A stretch of 64,000 nucleotides of DNA from an uncultured Caldilineaceae bacterium (GCA_951812725.1 OX638330.1:4505405-4569404), one strand, 5' to 3'; numbered from the stretch's first letter, positions 8,554 to 17,917 are shown. Translations and numbers: made by a program. The notes: generated by a model from the sequence alone, not told the origin.

Positions 8554-9096
8554 TTACGCAGTGGTATTCATCCGGGTTGCAGCCCGTTGGGTCAGGAACA
8601 CTTCGCTGCCGCAATAGCCGCATTGGATCAGCCCCTTGCCGGCCAGTTCAAGTTCGCCGCCGCAGTTGGGGCAGTTGCGGCCGTCGGTCAGCTTCTGGCT
8701 ATCGACACTGTAGAGAAGACCTTCCTCCCAGTTGATGGCGCCGCTGAAGAGCTTCTTGCCCACCAGGGTGCGGATCATATCCTCCACTGATTCGCGCGGC
8801 TGCTGCAGCTCGACGATGATCTCCTGCACTGTCACCTGGCCCTGGGTCAGGACCATATTCAGGATCTTCTTTTCCTGGGCGACTTGGGCGAATTCGGTCT
8901 CTTCCTGCTGCCCTTTGCGCCAGAGGTAGAAGCCGATGCCCAGCAGGGGCGCGCACACTATCAGCGCCAGGAACAGTCCTATCACAATCCCGCCGGGGGT
9001 TGTGCCGGTCGTTACCACCGTTGCGGTCCAGCCGAGGAACAGGACGGCTGATATTGCCATGATCGCCAGGCCGACGATGCGGCCGCCTCCGCGCAT
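8554..9096 (-). CDS. Two-helix membrane protein with C-terminal zinc ribbon
   Basis: 180 residues from ATG 9096, which has AGGAG 6-7 bases upstream; a longer frame to 9177 lacks a site. Two membrane segments lie near the N-terminus (VGLAIMAISAVLFLGWTATV and GIVIGLFLALIVCAPLLGIG). A cytoplasmic helical part (QVTVQEIIVELQQPRESVED) resembles a small winged-helix-like unit. A C-x2-C...C-x2-C zinc ribbon (CPNCGGEL...CGYCGSEVF) ends the protein. It lies directly downstream of a DUF2207 gene. Its first 17 codons and leader are nearly duplicated in front of that gene. Confidence 0.75.
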   Translation of the reverse strand: MRGGGRIVGLAIMAISAVLFLGWTATVVTTGTTPGGIVIGLFLALIVCAPLLGIGFYLWRKGQQEETEFAQVAQEKKILNMVLTQGQVTVQEIIVELQQPRESVEDMIRTLVGKKLFSGAINWEEGLLYSVDSQKLTDGRNCPNCGGELELAGKGLIQCGYCGSEVFLTQRAATRMNTTA

Positions 9097-9155
9097 GTTT
9101 CGCTCCTTATTGTTTCCGAGGACTCGCTTACTCAACCGGTATAAGAGTATACACT
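9040..9155. repeat. Duplicated leader segment, copy a (partner 11235-11345)
   Basis: This segment covers the start and upstream region of the zinc-ribbon gene and closely matches 11235-11345 at the start of DUF2207 copy 1. The coding part starting GGCTGATATTG shows about 9 differences in 52 bases. The shared AAGGAGCGAA ribosome-site region and the CTCAAC(A/C)GGTAT motif lie upstream. It marks the edge of a tandem duplication. Confidence 0.7.
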
Positions 9156-9204
9156 TTGCGGCATCCTTGACGCTCATCTTGCAGAGAGAAGGCGCATTCC
9201 GAAT

Positions 9205-11289
9205 TTATCCGAAGCCGCCGCCTCCTCCTCCGCCGCCGCCGCCGCCACCACCGCCGAAGCCGCCGCCGCCGGAGAATCCGCCGCCGGAGAAACCGCCGCC
9301 GCCGCTCCAGCCATCGCCACCTGTATAGGTGCTACTGGGCCGGCTGGTCATGGTGACGCTGGTGCCGGTGAGCAGCGCGCCGAGGCCGAGGCTCATTCCT
9401 GACAGACTGAGGCCCAGCCCGCGACTGACACCGCTCAGGCTTCCGCCCATGCTCATGCCGAGCCCACCGCGCCCCGGGGACCCGGAGGGCAAACCAGGTG
9501 TTTCGCCGCCAACGCGCCCGCCACCGACATTCAATTGAACCGACTGGCCGGGGGAGCCGGAGGCATAGTAGGCGCGCCGGTATTGTCCGTACAATTTTGA
9601 GTCGGGAATGTACCAGCCGGGCGCGGGTGCGTTCACCTTTTCAAATTTGCGAATGTACTGTTTATCCACGCCAAAGGCAATGGCATAGGACAGCCAGCGA
9701 TCCCATAGCTCTTTCTTTTCTTCGAGGTCGCTGTAGCGGTCGATATCGCGCAGATAGTTTTTGAACGCCTGGCAGCGCGCGGCCAGTTGGGAGCCACGGC
9801 CGGTTTTGCGGGGCATGAAACGGGAGAGCAGCAGGAAGCCAAGGGCGGTTGCGGCAAGCCCGATGCCGGGCAACGCGGCGGCGCCGGTCAGACCGCCGAA
9901 CAGCATATAGAGTCCCCAGCCAGCCAGCCCTGCCAGCGCGAGCAGAATTATGCCCAGGACAGCGTACTGATTGCGCACTTTTTCCGGGCTGCGGGCGAAA
10001 AATTTCTGCGCGGTCACTTCGGTGTAGAGCGCTCGCTTGAGGGCCGGCACCTCCCTGTGAAACCTGTGCTTCAAGTCCGAGAGTCGAACATGACTCCTGG
10101 TATTAAAGAGGCTGTCCAGCAGGTGTTGTTCAAAGTAGGAGACTGGTAGCTTCCGATTTTCGTAGCGGTAAATGAAGTCGCGCTCGGACCGGGATTTGCC
10201 TGTCTGCTCTTCGGTGATGCTAATGATCTTACGCTGCGCCAGATCGACAAGCGTAGCGATGATATCCTGCATATCGGCCTGTTCGTCAAGAAGCGTGCCG
10301 GCGACGCCCGGGGCCAGGTTGTCGGGCGGCTCGGGCAGGTAATCGGCGAGCATTTCGACCGGCTTGTCGCGGCCGAGACGGTACCAGAGCAGGTAGAGCG
10401 CGGCCGGTCCGCCCAGGAGGAAAAGCAGGCCGAATGCGCCGAACAGGAGCGTAAGAATCGGGCCCCAGCGGGCGCGGAAGAGCATTTCGGCTTCGCGTGC
10501 GGCTGCTTCGGCATCGGCCCTTACCTGCCATGGATGGGGTTCACCGGCCACCACGCCGGGCGTGAACTCGACCCGTACTTCGAAGGCTTGACCGGGAGCC
10601 AGACTGCGGTCGAGCACATATGCGATCTCGCGCCCACTTTCCAGACGTGAAGCGGAGGCGATCTCGCGGGCGTCTTGCCAGGCTTCTCCCCTGTTCGTGT
10701 ATGCGGCCCACTCATGGACTGCGGCCGGCGCGACCACGTTTACCCGCCCTGCCTGCACGGGGAAGCTGCGGTCGCCGTAGATCGCCTTCCACCAGAGTTG
10801 GTCGCCGCCTTCATAGTAGCGCAGGCCGCCGCGCACAGTATAGCCAAGGGTAAAGGTCTCGCTGCGCTTGGTGATGGGAGGGAAATACCAGTAAATGACG
10901 TAGCGAGAGGCCTTTTCGGTGACGGTAAATGTATATGGCTCTTTGCCGTAGCTCGCGTAGCGATAGCTGTTGCCGCTGGCGTCTGTCAGGGTCCAGTCGT
11001 CAAGGGAACTGAAATTCTTTTTGGGGATGTCGCGATAACCGTAGGTGAAGATGCCGCGGGTAAAGCGGATGGTCTGATGCTCGGTCACTTCAAACGCGCT
11101 GTCCTTACGGATAATAATATCGACGTCGAAGCGCTCCCAGAGCAGGGACTTTTCCTGCGCGAAGGCGAGTTGGACTTGCAGGATCAACAGGGCGCCGAGC
11201 AGAACTGCGGCGCCGGTCAGCAGGCGTGCAGGCAGGCCGGCTGATATTGTCACAGTTGCCAGGCTGACGATGCGGCTGCCAGCGCGCAT
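9205..11289 (-). CDS. DUF2207 membrane protein, copy 1
   Basis: 694 residues. The signal peptide ends near AFAQ (about 45). An exported beta-rich domain starts EKSLLWERFDVDIIIRKDSA. A membrane helix lies near 280-300 (LTLLFGAFGLLFLLGGPAAL). The cytoplasmic part has LDEQADMQDIIATLVDLAQR, which is typical of DUF2207. A further helix pair (AVLGIILLALAGLAGWGLYM) precedes the tail. The last 60 residues are Gly/Ser-rich and end in a run of glycines encoded by GCC repeats, as in many DUF2207 proteins. It is paralogous to the gene at 11547-13616. Its first 17-18 codons instead resemble the start of the zinc-ribbon gene at 9096, so the N-terminus looks chimeric. The function of the family is unknown; an envelope-stress or surface role is only a guess. 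Confidence 0.85.
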   Translation of the reverse strand: MRAGSRIVSLATVTISAGLPARLLTGAAVLLGALLILQVQLAFAQEKSLLWERFDVDIIIRKDSAFEVTEHQTIRFTRGIFTYGYRDIPKKNFSSLDDWTLTDASGNSYRYASYGKEPYTFTVTEKASRYVIYWYFPPITKRSETFTLGYTVRGGLRYYEGGDQLWWKAIYGDRSFPVQAGRVNVVAPAAVHEWAAYTNRGEAWQDAREIASASRLESGREIAYVLDRSLAPGQAFEVRVEFTPGVVAGEPHPWQVRADAEAAAREAEMLFRARWGPILTLLFGAFGLLFLLGGPAALYLLWYRLGRDKPVEMLADYLPEPPDNLAPGVAGTLLDEQADMQDIIATLVDLAQRKIISITEEQTGKSRSERDFIYRYENRKLPVSYFEQHLLDSLFNTRSHVRLSDLKHRFHREVPALKRALYTEVTAQKFFARSPEKVRNQYAVLGIILLALAGLAGWGLYMLFGGLTGAAALPGIGLAATALGFLLLSRFMPRKTGRGSQLAARCQAFKNYLRDIDRYSDLEEKKELWDRWLSYAIAFGVDKQYIRKFEKVNAPAPGWYIPDSKLYGQYRRAYYASGSPGQSVQLNVGGGRVGGETPGLPSGSPGRGGLGMSMGGSLSGVSRGLGLSLSGMSLGLGALLTGTSVTMTSRPSSTYTGGDGWSGGGGFSGGGFSGGGGFGGGGGGGGGGGGGGFG

Positions 11290-11345
11290 GGTTCGCTCCT
11301 TTTTGCTTTCGAGGTTGCGCTAACTCAACAGGTATGAGAGGGGCT
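11235..11345. repeat. Duplicated leader segment, copy b (partner 9040-9155)
   Basis: Second copy of the leader described at 9040-9155, here fused to the body of DUF2207 copy 1. Next to it, 11500-11560 and 9160-9220 also match (GCAGAG-GCGCATTCC-TTATCCGAA), so the duplicated unit spans a DUF2207 tail, the intergenic gap and the start of the next gene. Confidence 0.7.
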
Positions 11346-11546
11346 CACATAGCCTAGTAGCGAAACCAGTCATTGGTATTCGAGGGGGCGCCACAATCAG
11401 GTGCCGCGCCGCAGTCTCTTCGTAAGAAGGCAGTCCCGTTTTCGATCCCTGAAATAGACCCAAACCATAGTTCCCAGAACAATATGGAGCACCCACGCTG
11501 CAGCAGCCTTCACGCTTATTTTGCAGAGGGCGGGCGCATTCCATTC

Positions 11547-13616
11547 TTATCCGAAACCACCGCCACCGCCGCCACCACCACCGCCGCCGAAGCCGCCGCC
11601 ACCGGAGAAACCGCCGCCGCCGCTCCAGCCGCCTCCGGAAGTGGAGGAGCTGCTGGGCCGGCTGGTCATTGTAGCGCTGGTGCTGGTGAGCAGGGCGCCC
11701 AGGCCCACACTCATTCCCGACAAGCCGCTGCCCAGCCCGCGGCTGGCATCGCCCAAGCCGCCGCCCAGACCGCCGCCGCCCGGGGGCCCAGAGGGGGCGC
11801 CAATGGTCTCGCCGACGGCGCGTCCCCCGCCGCCATCCGGGCGGGAAGACCGGCCGAGGTGACCTGGCCCGTAGTACCAGTGGCGATAGGGGCCATACAT
11901 GGTCGGATGGGGGATGTACCAGCCGGGCGCGGGCGCGTCAACCGCTTCGAATTTGCGAATGTACTGGGAATCGACGCCAAAGGCGATGGCGAAGGGCAGC
12001 CAGCGGTCCCACAACTCCTTCTGTTCTTCGAGATCGCTGTAGCGGTCGATGTCGCGCAGGTAGCGTTTGAAGGCCTGCCAGCGTGCAGCCAGTTCGGCGC
12101 CGGCGTCGGTCTTGCGGGGCATGAAGCGGGACAGCAGCAGGAAGCCGAAGGCGGTCACGCCCAGTCCTATGCCCGGCAGGACGGCGGCGCCGGTCAGACC
12201 GCCGAAGAGGGACATCAGTCCCACCCCGAACAGTCCTGCAAGGGCCAACAGACAGACACCGAGACAGCCGTACTGGTTGCGCACTGATTCGGGGCTGCGG
12301 GCAAAAAAGCCCTGCGCGGTCACTTCGTCATACAGCGCGCTTTTGAGGGCCGGCAACTCCTTGTGGAACTTGTCTTTCAGGTCCGAAAGTCTGACCTCGT
12401 CCTTGCGTTCGAAGATGCCGTCCAGCAGGAGTTGCTCGAAGGCAGAGACGGGCAGCTCCCGATTTTCGTAGCGGTAGATGAAGTCGCGCGCGGTGAGAAA
12501 TTTGCCCGTTGTCTCTTCGGTGATGCTGATGATTTTGCGCTGCGCCAGATCGACAAGCGTGGCGATGATATCCTGCATGTCGGCCTGCTCGTCCAGGAGT
12601 GTGCCGACGACGCCCGGGGCCAGGTCGTCGGGGGGTTCCGGCAGGTAATCGGCGACCAGATCGACCGGTTTGTCGCGGCCGAGACGGTACCAGAGCAGGT
12701 AGAGCGCGGCCGGTCCGCCCAAGAGGAAGAGCAGGCCGAGAGCGCCGAAAACAAGGGTAAGCATCGGACCCCAACGGGCACGGAAGAGCACGGCTGCCTC
12801 ACGCTCGGCTGCTTCGGCATCGGCCCTTGTCTGCCACGGCTGCGGTTCGCCGACCACGACGCCGGGTGTAAACTCGACCCGCACTTCGAATGCTTCGCCG
12901 GGCGCCAGGCGGCGGTCGAGCGCAAAGGCGATCTCGCGACCGCTTTCCAGACGTGATGCCGATGCGGTGCCGCGGGCGTCTTCCCAGGCTTCGCCCTTGT
13001 TGGTGTACGCGGCCCATTCATGAATCGAGGCCGGCGCGACAACGTTTACCCGGCCCGCCTGCACCGGGAAGCTGCGGTCGCCGTAAATCGCTTGCCACCA
13101 GAGTTGGTCGCCGCCCTCATAGTAGCGCAGGCCGTCGCGCACGGTATAGGCAAGGGTAAAGGTCTCGCTCTGGTTTGCCATTATCGGGAAATACCAGTAG
13201 ACGACGTAACGGGAGCCCTTGTCGGTGACGGTGAAGGTATATGGCTCTTTGCCGTGGCTGGCCTGGCGATAGATGTTGCCGCTGCTGTCGGTCAGGGACC
13301 AGTCATCGAGAGAACTGAAATACTGTTTGGGTATGTCACGGTAGCCGAATGTGAAGGTTCCGCGGGTAAAGCGAATGGTCTGATGCTCTGTCACCTCGAA
13401 GGAGCTATCCCTGCGGATGATGATATCGACGTCGAAGCGCTCCCAGAGCAGTGTCTTCTCCTGCGCGAAGGCGGGATGGGCATGGACAACGAAGAGGACG
13501 CCGAGCAGAACTGCGGCGCTGGCAAGCAGGCGAGCGAACAGCCTGGAGCGTATCCTGAAAGCGGGTGGATGCTTTCGTCTTTTCTGGGGCGAGATTCTCA
13601 GTCTTGGAATCATCAT
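11547..13616 (-). CDS. DUF2207 membrane protein, copy 2
   Basis: 689 residues, paralogue of the gene just downstream and alike over nearly its whole length (LLWERFDVDIIIR, GGDQLWWQAIYGDRSFPVQA, LLDEQADMQDIIATLVDLAQ). Signal peptide: a basic stretch PQKRRKHPP, then LFARLLASAAVLLGVLFVVH, with cleavage near AFAQ. One central membrane helix (about residue 288) and a later pair follow, then a Gly-rich tail. Several in-frame starts exist; ATG 13616 is used but has no clear ribosome site. A perfect inverted repeat (13622-13643) lies just upstream of the start. It is the first gene of the cluster and may represent the original copy, because its N-terminus is not chimeric. Confidence 0.83.
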   Translation of the reverse strand: MMIPRLRISPQKRRKHPPAFRIRSRLFARLLASAAVLLGVLFVVHAHPAFAQEKTLLWERFDVDIIIRRDSSFEVTEHQTIRFTRGTFTFGYRDIPKQYFSSLDDWSLTDSSGNIYRQASHGKEPYTFTVTDKGSRYVVYWYFPIMANQSETFTLAYTVRDGLRYYEGGDQLWWQAIYGDRSFPVQAGRVNVVAPASIHEWAAYTNKGEAWEDARGTASASRLESGREIAFALDRRLAPGEAFEVRVEFTPGVVVGEPQPWQTRADAEAAEREAAVLFRARWGPMLTLVFGALGLLFLLGGPAALYLLWYRLGRDKPVDLVADYLPEPPDDLAPGVVGTLLDEQADMQDIIATLVDLAQRKIISITEETTGKFLTARDFIYRYENRELPVSAFEQLLLDGIFERKDEVRLSDLKDKFHKELPALKSALYDEVTAQGFFARSPESVRNQYGCLGVCLLALAGLFGVGLMSLFGGLTGAAVLPGIGLGVTAFGFLLLSRFMPRKTDAGAELAARWQAFKRYLRDIDRYSDLEEQKELWDRWLPFAIAFGVDSQYIRKFEAVDAPAPGWYIPHPTMYGPYRHWYYGPGHLGRSSRPDGGGGRAVGETIGAPSGPPGGGGLGGGLGDASRGLGSGLSGMSVGLGALLTSTSATMTSRPSSSSTSGGGWSGGGGFSGGGGFGGGGGGGGGGGFG

Positions 13617-13621
13617 GCTCG

Positions 13622-13643
13622 TATTGCGCGGCAGAGCGCAATA
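13622..13643. promoter_or_regulatory. Inverted repeat before the DUF2207 cluster
   Basis: TATTGCGC-GGCAGA-GCGCAATA is a perfect 8-bp inverted repeat 5 bases upstream of the start of DUF2207 copy 2. It could be an operator or a leader hairpin over the ribosome-binding region; the sequence alone cannot decide. Confidence 0.35.
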
Positions 13644-13758
13644 GACAGCCTCTCCTCTCCGGGGCGTGGGTTCAGGTGTATGCTCTCAGTGTCGCACAAA
13701 GCCGCCTGACATGCCTGACATTCTACCAACTCTTTGGCTGACAATTCAATTTGGGCTG

Positions 13759-14772
13759 CTATACGACCTGATTGAGAAGCTCGGTTTCTCCCCGCCACAG
13801 CCGGTCCAGATTCTCGAGCAGAATGTCGATCAGGTTTTCTTCGTACATGCAGGTTTCGCCGCCGGTGTGCGGCGTGATGAGGACGTTTTCGAGGTCCCAG
13901 AAGGGTGAATCCTGCGGCAGAGGCTCGTCCCAGAAGTGATCGATGCCGGCGCTGGCGATGGCGCCGGACTGGAGCGCTGCGAGCATGGCCGGTTCGTCGA
14001 CGCAGCCGCCGCGGGCGACATTGATCAGATAGGCGCTCTCTTTCATCTGCGCAAAGGCGGCAGCGTCGATCACGTTCTCGGTGGCGGGTGTCAGTGGACA
14101 GGTAAGGGCGACGAAATCGGCTTGAGGCAGGAGGGCGGGCAGCTCTTCGGGCAGATGGACGGCATCGGCGGCACCGGCGGCGGTGGCCGGGTTGCGCTTT
14201 GTGGCCAGCACGTGCATGTCGAACGCTTTGGCCAGCCTGGCCAGTCGGGAGCCGATCTTGCCCAGGCCGATGATGAGCAGGGTCTTGCCGCCCAGTTCAT
14301 CTTCGCGCAGGGACAGGTCACCGATCATGCCGCGCCAGGCATGGTTCTGCTGGCGGTCGCGGCCGGTGTGGATGTGGCGGGTGAAGGCGAGGATCAGGGC
14401 CATGGCATGTTCGCTGACGGCGTTGCTGTTGACGCCGCTGGCGGTCGCCAGACGGATGCCCCGCTGACGCAGCGCGTCGAGGTCGAACTGGTCGACGCCG
14501 GCGCCGATTGACTGGATGAAACGCAGGCGGGGCGCGACGTCCAGGAGCTCGTTCTGCCAGAATCCGGAAATCAGCAGCACGTCGGCCTCTGGCAGGCGGG
14601 CGGCCAGATCCGCTGGTGTCCATACCTGGAAATTTTGCATGGGCTCCTGCTCGGCGGGGGCGCGGCCGCGTAAATTTGCCTGCCGGCGGGCGAAGATCAG
14701 CTCCAGCTGATAGGCTATGTGGGCAAAGCAGATGGTCAGATCTTGCGGCGCGGGGAAGGGTTGGGTCGTCAT
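13759..14772 (-). CDS. D-2-hydroxyacid dehydrogenase, NAD-dependent
   Basis: 337 residues from ATG 14772 (GGAG 7 bases upstream). Two-domain Rossmann dehydrogenase of the D-isomer-specific family. The NAD-binding motif GLGKIGSRLARLAKAFDMHV lies near 155-175. The catalytic Arg is in INVARGGCVDE, the Glu is in the WDEPLP region and the His is in LITPHTGG. These enzymes reduce 2-oxoacids or oxidise D-2-hydroxyacids such as glycerate or glyoxylate derivatives; the substrate cannot be told. It is divergently oriented to the amidohydrolase-like gene at 14994, with about 220 bases between them. Confidence 0.88.
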   Translation of the reverse strand: MTTQPFPAPQDLTICFAHIAYQLELIFARRQANLRGRAPAEQEPMQNFQVWTPADLAARLPEADVLLISGFWQNELLDVAPRLRFIQSIGAGVDQFDLDALRQRGIRLATASGVNSNAVSEHAMALILAFTRHIHTGRDRQQNHAWRGMIGDLSLREDELGGKTLLIIGLGKIGSRLARLAKAFDMHVLATKRNPATAAGAADAVHLPEELPALLPQADFVALTCPLTPATENVIDAAAFAQMKESAYLINVARGGCVDEPAMLAALQSGAIASAGIDHFWDEPLPQDSPFWDLENVLITPHTGGETCMYEENLIDILLENLDRLWRGETELLNQVV

Positions 14773-14993
14773 AGGGCTGCTCCGTGGCGGGTACATTGCG
14801 CGCCGCTGGTGGGCGCGGTCCAGGGACTGTATAGCACGGGGCGGCGCAATCGCGCAATGCAGAGGGGGTCTGTCTGGAATCAGGACGCTTGACGGCTGGG
14901 GTGATCGTCGCTAGGCTATGCTACTCGTACACGCGCCGGTATTGGGGCGCGGTAGCGCAGGCAATTTTCAACCATTCATGGCGGAGGCCCAAA

Positions 14994-15740
14994 ATGAGCC
15001 AGTTTGTTGCCGATTTCGAATCTTATATGCCGGATGACTTTGCCGGCAAGCCCTACGGTCCGGCCGGCCTGTTGGCCAACGCGGACGACGCAGGCATTGA
15101 CGTAAGCGTCGTCTTCCAGGGGGGCGTGCCGGCTGATCCCCGCCCGGGCAACGCGGCGGTGCTGGATGGAGCGGAGGGCCAGTCGCGTATTTTGCCCGGT
15201 TGCCTGGTCAACCCGACGATGGGGCCGGATGCGCTGGCGGACCTGGAAAACTGTGTGCGGCGCGGCGCGCGCACGGTGAAGTTGATGGCGGCCAGCCGCC
15301 GCTATCGCCTGGACAGCTCGGCGGTTGATCCGGTGATGGACCTGGCGCGCTCGCTCGGCATCACGGCGACGATCCACTCGGGCTCGCATCTGAGCGGCTG
15401 CGCGCCGGAGTATATCGCCCACATCGCGAGGAACCATCCCGAGGTTACGATCATCATGGATCACATGGGCTATCGGGAGTGGGTGAGGTCGGCGGTGCAG
15501 GCGGCGCAGGAGAATGCCAATATTTATCTGGGCACGACGTTGATCGCGGCGGCCGAGCCGTACACGATTTCAGGGATTGTGGAGAGCGGTGAGCTGGGCG
15601 CGGACCGGATCGTTTTCGGCTCGAATGCGCCGGCGGGGATCGCTTCTCACGGGGTCAACGGCATTCGGATGGTTGGCTTTTCGGCGCAGGATGAGGCGTT
15701 GATTCTGGGTGAGAATATGCGCGCTATCTACGATATGTAG
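14994..15740 (+). CDS. Amidohydrolase-2 family TIM-barrel protein lacking the usual metal ligands
   Basis: 248 residues from ATG 14994 (GGAGG 7 bases upstream); the longer frame from 14889 adds unrelated residues. The fold pattern is that of metal-dependent hydrolases/decarboxylases of the amidohydrolase-2 family (LPGCLVNPTMGPDALADLEN, GARTVKLMA, ITATIHSGSH, VTIIMDHMG, RIVFGSNAPAG). The N-terminal His-x-His metal motif expected near residue 8 is replaced by FESYMPDD. The aspartate usually found in FGSDxP is Asn here. His residues in IHSGSH and DHMG remain. I infer altered or lost metal chemistry. No operon partner is seen. Confidence 0.7.
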   Translation: MSQFVADFESYMPDDFAGKPYGPAGLLANADDAGIDVSVVFQGGVPADPRPGNAAVLDGAEGQSRILPGCLVNPTMGPDALADLENCVRRGARTVKLMAASRRYRLDSSAVDPVMDLARSLGITATIHSGSHLSGCAPEYIAHIARNHPEVTIIMDHMGYREWVRSAVQAAQENANIYLGTTLIAAAEPYTISGIVESGELGADRIVFGSNAPAGIASHGVNGIRMVGFSAQDEALILGENMRAIYDM

Positions 15741-15800
15741 GGCGACGCAGCCGGAGTGGGGAGAAGGAGCCGCTCTCTCGATACTCTTCACTCGATTTCT

Positions 15801-16395
15801 GTAGCTACTTAGCCGTATGCAGAGCCTGTCTTGACCAGCCTGTTTTGACCAGCCCTTCATCCCCGCCGCCGTTCAGGCCCTCTCATCGTGTATTTGCTGG
15901 CAGCCGCCACTTTGGATGAGCCGCACAGCTGGAATGACGCCGAACGGTGGATGAGGGATGGTTTTGGAGGGGGGCGTTGCGGGGGCGCGGAACTGCAGTT
16001 TTTAGTTTTCAGTGGAACACCAGTCGCCAGGGGAACACCGGAGTTTAGCGGTCGATCGTCGGTGGGTTGAGGCGGCAAGTGGGGGAGAAGACTCCGTTCG
16101 CCAGACACGATGCTGGGGAAGAGTAAACACGGTCGGTGAGGCATGTTTTTGGAGGGGCCGTTGCGGGGGCGCGGAACTGCAGGGGTCAGGGGGCAGTGAT
16201 CAGTGATCAGTAACTTCTGCGGTTGGAGGTCGGTGGGTGGTGGGTTGAAGCGGCAAGTGGGGGAGTAGACTCCGTTCGCCAGACACGATGCTGGGGAAGT
16301 GTAAACACGGTCGGTGAGGGATGGTTTTGTAGGGGGGCGTTGCGGGGGCGCAGCCCCTGCACAAGGGAGGGCCGAAGGCCCGACCGCCCAGATAA
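15801..16395. repeat. Block of three nested/truncated dispersed repeats
   Basis: The block starts with GTAGCTACTTAGCC (15801-15814), two mismatches from the left terminal repeat of the 55209-55495 element, and continues with matching TTGACCAGCC-TCATCC sequence. Three tandem partial copies of the body follow. Each has GGGGGAG(A/T)AGACTCC, CAGACACGATGCTGGGGAAG or GGTCGGTGAGG and the GCGTTGCGGGGGCG core (at about 15970, 16160 and 16340). Copies 1 and 2 lack the hairpin part, joined at a short GGCGC repeat. Copy 3 keeps both hairpins (16344-16390). No right terminal repeat is visible. Confidence 0.75.
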
Positions 16396-16546
16396 AGTTC
16401 AGGCGAAAGCAGCCACGCAAATTGCCTGAGAATGGATCTGCAGGCTGGACATGGCTTTGTTGTCCTAAGGCATGCGAGAGTTCGCCCCCAATTTGGGAAG
16501 CACCCGTCCTGTGTCGGCCCTTGACTCTGTACACGGAGGGATGACA

Positions 16547-17917
16547 GTGGCCTTAGAAAAACGGTCCTCGCGGCGCAAGTTTGGGATGGCGCCGCTCTTT
16601 TTGTTGTTCACTCTTACATTCTTGCCCGTCGGTTGCGACGCGCAGGGGATCAGTCCTGACGCCTCTGGGCCGGCTGGCGAGCCCGTGAAAATCAGGTATG
16701 TAGCGGCAGGCGGGCCGATATGGTCTGTGCCTGAGGGAGTGGCGATTGGGCAGTTCCATGAGCAAATGCCGGACATAGAGATTGACCGCCAGTGGCAGGA
16801 GCGGAGCTTAAGCAATTATTTTACGGAATCCCCGCCTCCAGACGTAATTTTTGGGGCTGAAAGCCATGAATGGCGCCACGCGGCCCAACAGGATCTATTG
16901 TTCGATCTCTCTGAAATTTGGGCGGACAACAATCTTGCTGAAGCGTATGGAAGACAGTTCAGGGAAGTCGGTCGTGTCGATGGTACGTTTCGACTTGTAC
17001 CTGTCGGTTATTTCTGGACAGGCATCTTTTACAACAAAGAGGTTTTTGAGCGTTATGACCTGGTTCCGCCGGCGACATGGGAGGAATTCGTAACCATTTG
17101 CGAGACGCTATTGGCGAACGGCGAGACGCCGCTCTCGGTAGCCGGTCAGAATATCTATCACAACTACTTGTGGTTCAGCTACCTCAATATGCGTTTGAAC
17201 GGACCTTCGTTTCACAGGCACTTGATACAGGGGCAGGAGAGCTACACCGATGAACGGATAGCTCTCGTCTGGGAGTCCTGGATTTCTCTTTTTCGACGGG
17301 GATACTTTACTGAAAGACCGAACGTGACATCTGAGAGTGGGAGTATAAAGGCGCTGATTCCCGGGGTTGAGGACAGCCCGCTCACAGCAAAGGAGGCTGT
17401 GATGACGCTTGCGCCCCATTTCAGTTTGCGCCACCTGCCCCCGGAATCTGCCTCTGAACTCGATTTTTTTCAGTTTCCTCAGATGGACCCTACTTCATCA
17501 GTGGGAGAGATCGCGACAGTATTCGGCTACATAATCCCGGCAAAGGCGGCGCATCAACCTGAAGCAAGCTCGTTTGTCGCTTACATGGCTTCAGCCGAGG
17601 CGCAGGCGATGCAAATGGCCCGAATCGTCGAGGATCCAACAAACGTGGGATGGATTCCCTTGCATCGCGATGTGGATCGGGCGCTGTTGTCAGTGGCTGC
17701 GCGAAAGGCCGAGAAAATAGTGGGTGGGGCGGACGAGGTACTGCCGTCTCTTCTTACGGCTCTGCCCAGGAGTATGCAGGCGGGTTTCAAAACGGTCTTT
17801 GATGGGATGTTTAAGCAGTTGAATTCTCGGGAAATCGAGATTGACGTTTCCGAAATCCAGTCCACTTTGGAAGAAGCGCGACAGCAAGCGTTGCAGAGAG
17901 GGGATTATCAGCAATAG
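16547..17917 (+). CDS. ABC-transporter solute-binding lipoprotein (family 1), orphan
   Basis: About 456 residues. GTG 16547 is favoured because GGAGG stands 7 bases upstream; ATG 16541 touches that site. A lipoprotein signal (RRKFGMAPLFLLFTLTFLPVGC) places the mature protein on the outer face of the cytoplasmic membrane. The body has the extracellular sugar-binding pattern: FHEQMPDIEID near the start, then WTGIFYNKEVFERYDLVPPA and TWEEFVTICETLLANGETPL, and a late FVAYMASAEAQAMQM. Family 1 proteins bind sugars or oligosaccharides for ABC import. No permease or ATPase gene is nearby, so its transporter must be elsewhere or it acts as a sensor. It follows the repeat block directly. Confidence 0.85.
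   Translation: MALEKRSSRRKFGMAPLFLLFTLTFLPVGCDAQGISPDASGPAGEPVKIRYVAAGGPIWSVPEGVAIGQFHEQMPDIEIDRQWQERSLSNYFTESPPPDVIFGAESHEWRHAAQQDLLFDLSEIWADNNLAEAYGRQFREVGRVDGTFRLVPVGYFWTGIFYNKEVFERYDLVPPATWEEFVTICETLLANGETPLSVAGQNIYHNYLWFSYLNMRLNGPSFHRHLIQGQESYTDERIALVWESWISLFRRGYFTERPNVTSESGSIKALIPGVEDSPLTAKEAVMTLAPHFSLRHLPPESASELDFFQFPQMDPTSSVGEIATVFGYIIPAKAAHQPEASSFVAYMASAEAQAMQMARIVEDPTNVGWIPLHRDVDRALLSVAARKAEKIVGGADEVLPSLLTALPRSMQAGFKTVFDGMFKQLNSREIEIDVSEIQSTLEEARQQALQRGDYQQ

Noticed and set aside
9205..9330. Plus-strand proline-rich frame
   Set aside because: It is the complement of the poly-glycine tail of a DUF2207 protein.
15888..16544. Several short frames in the repeat block
   Set aside because: They lie in repeat DNA, recur with each copy in different frames and lack start sites.
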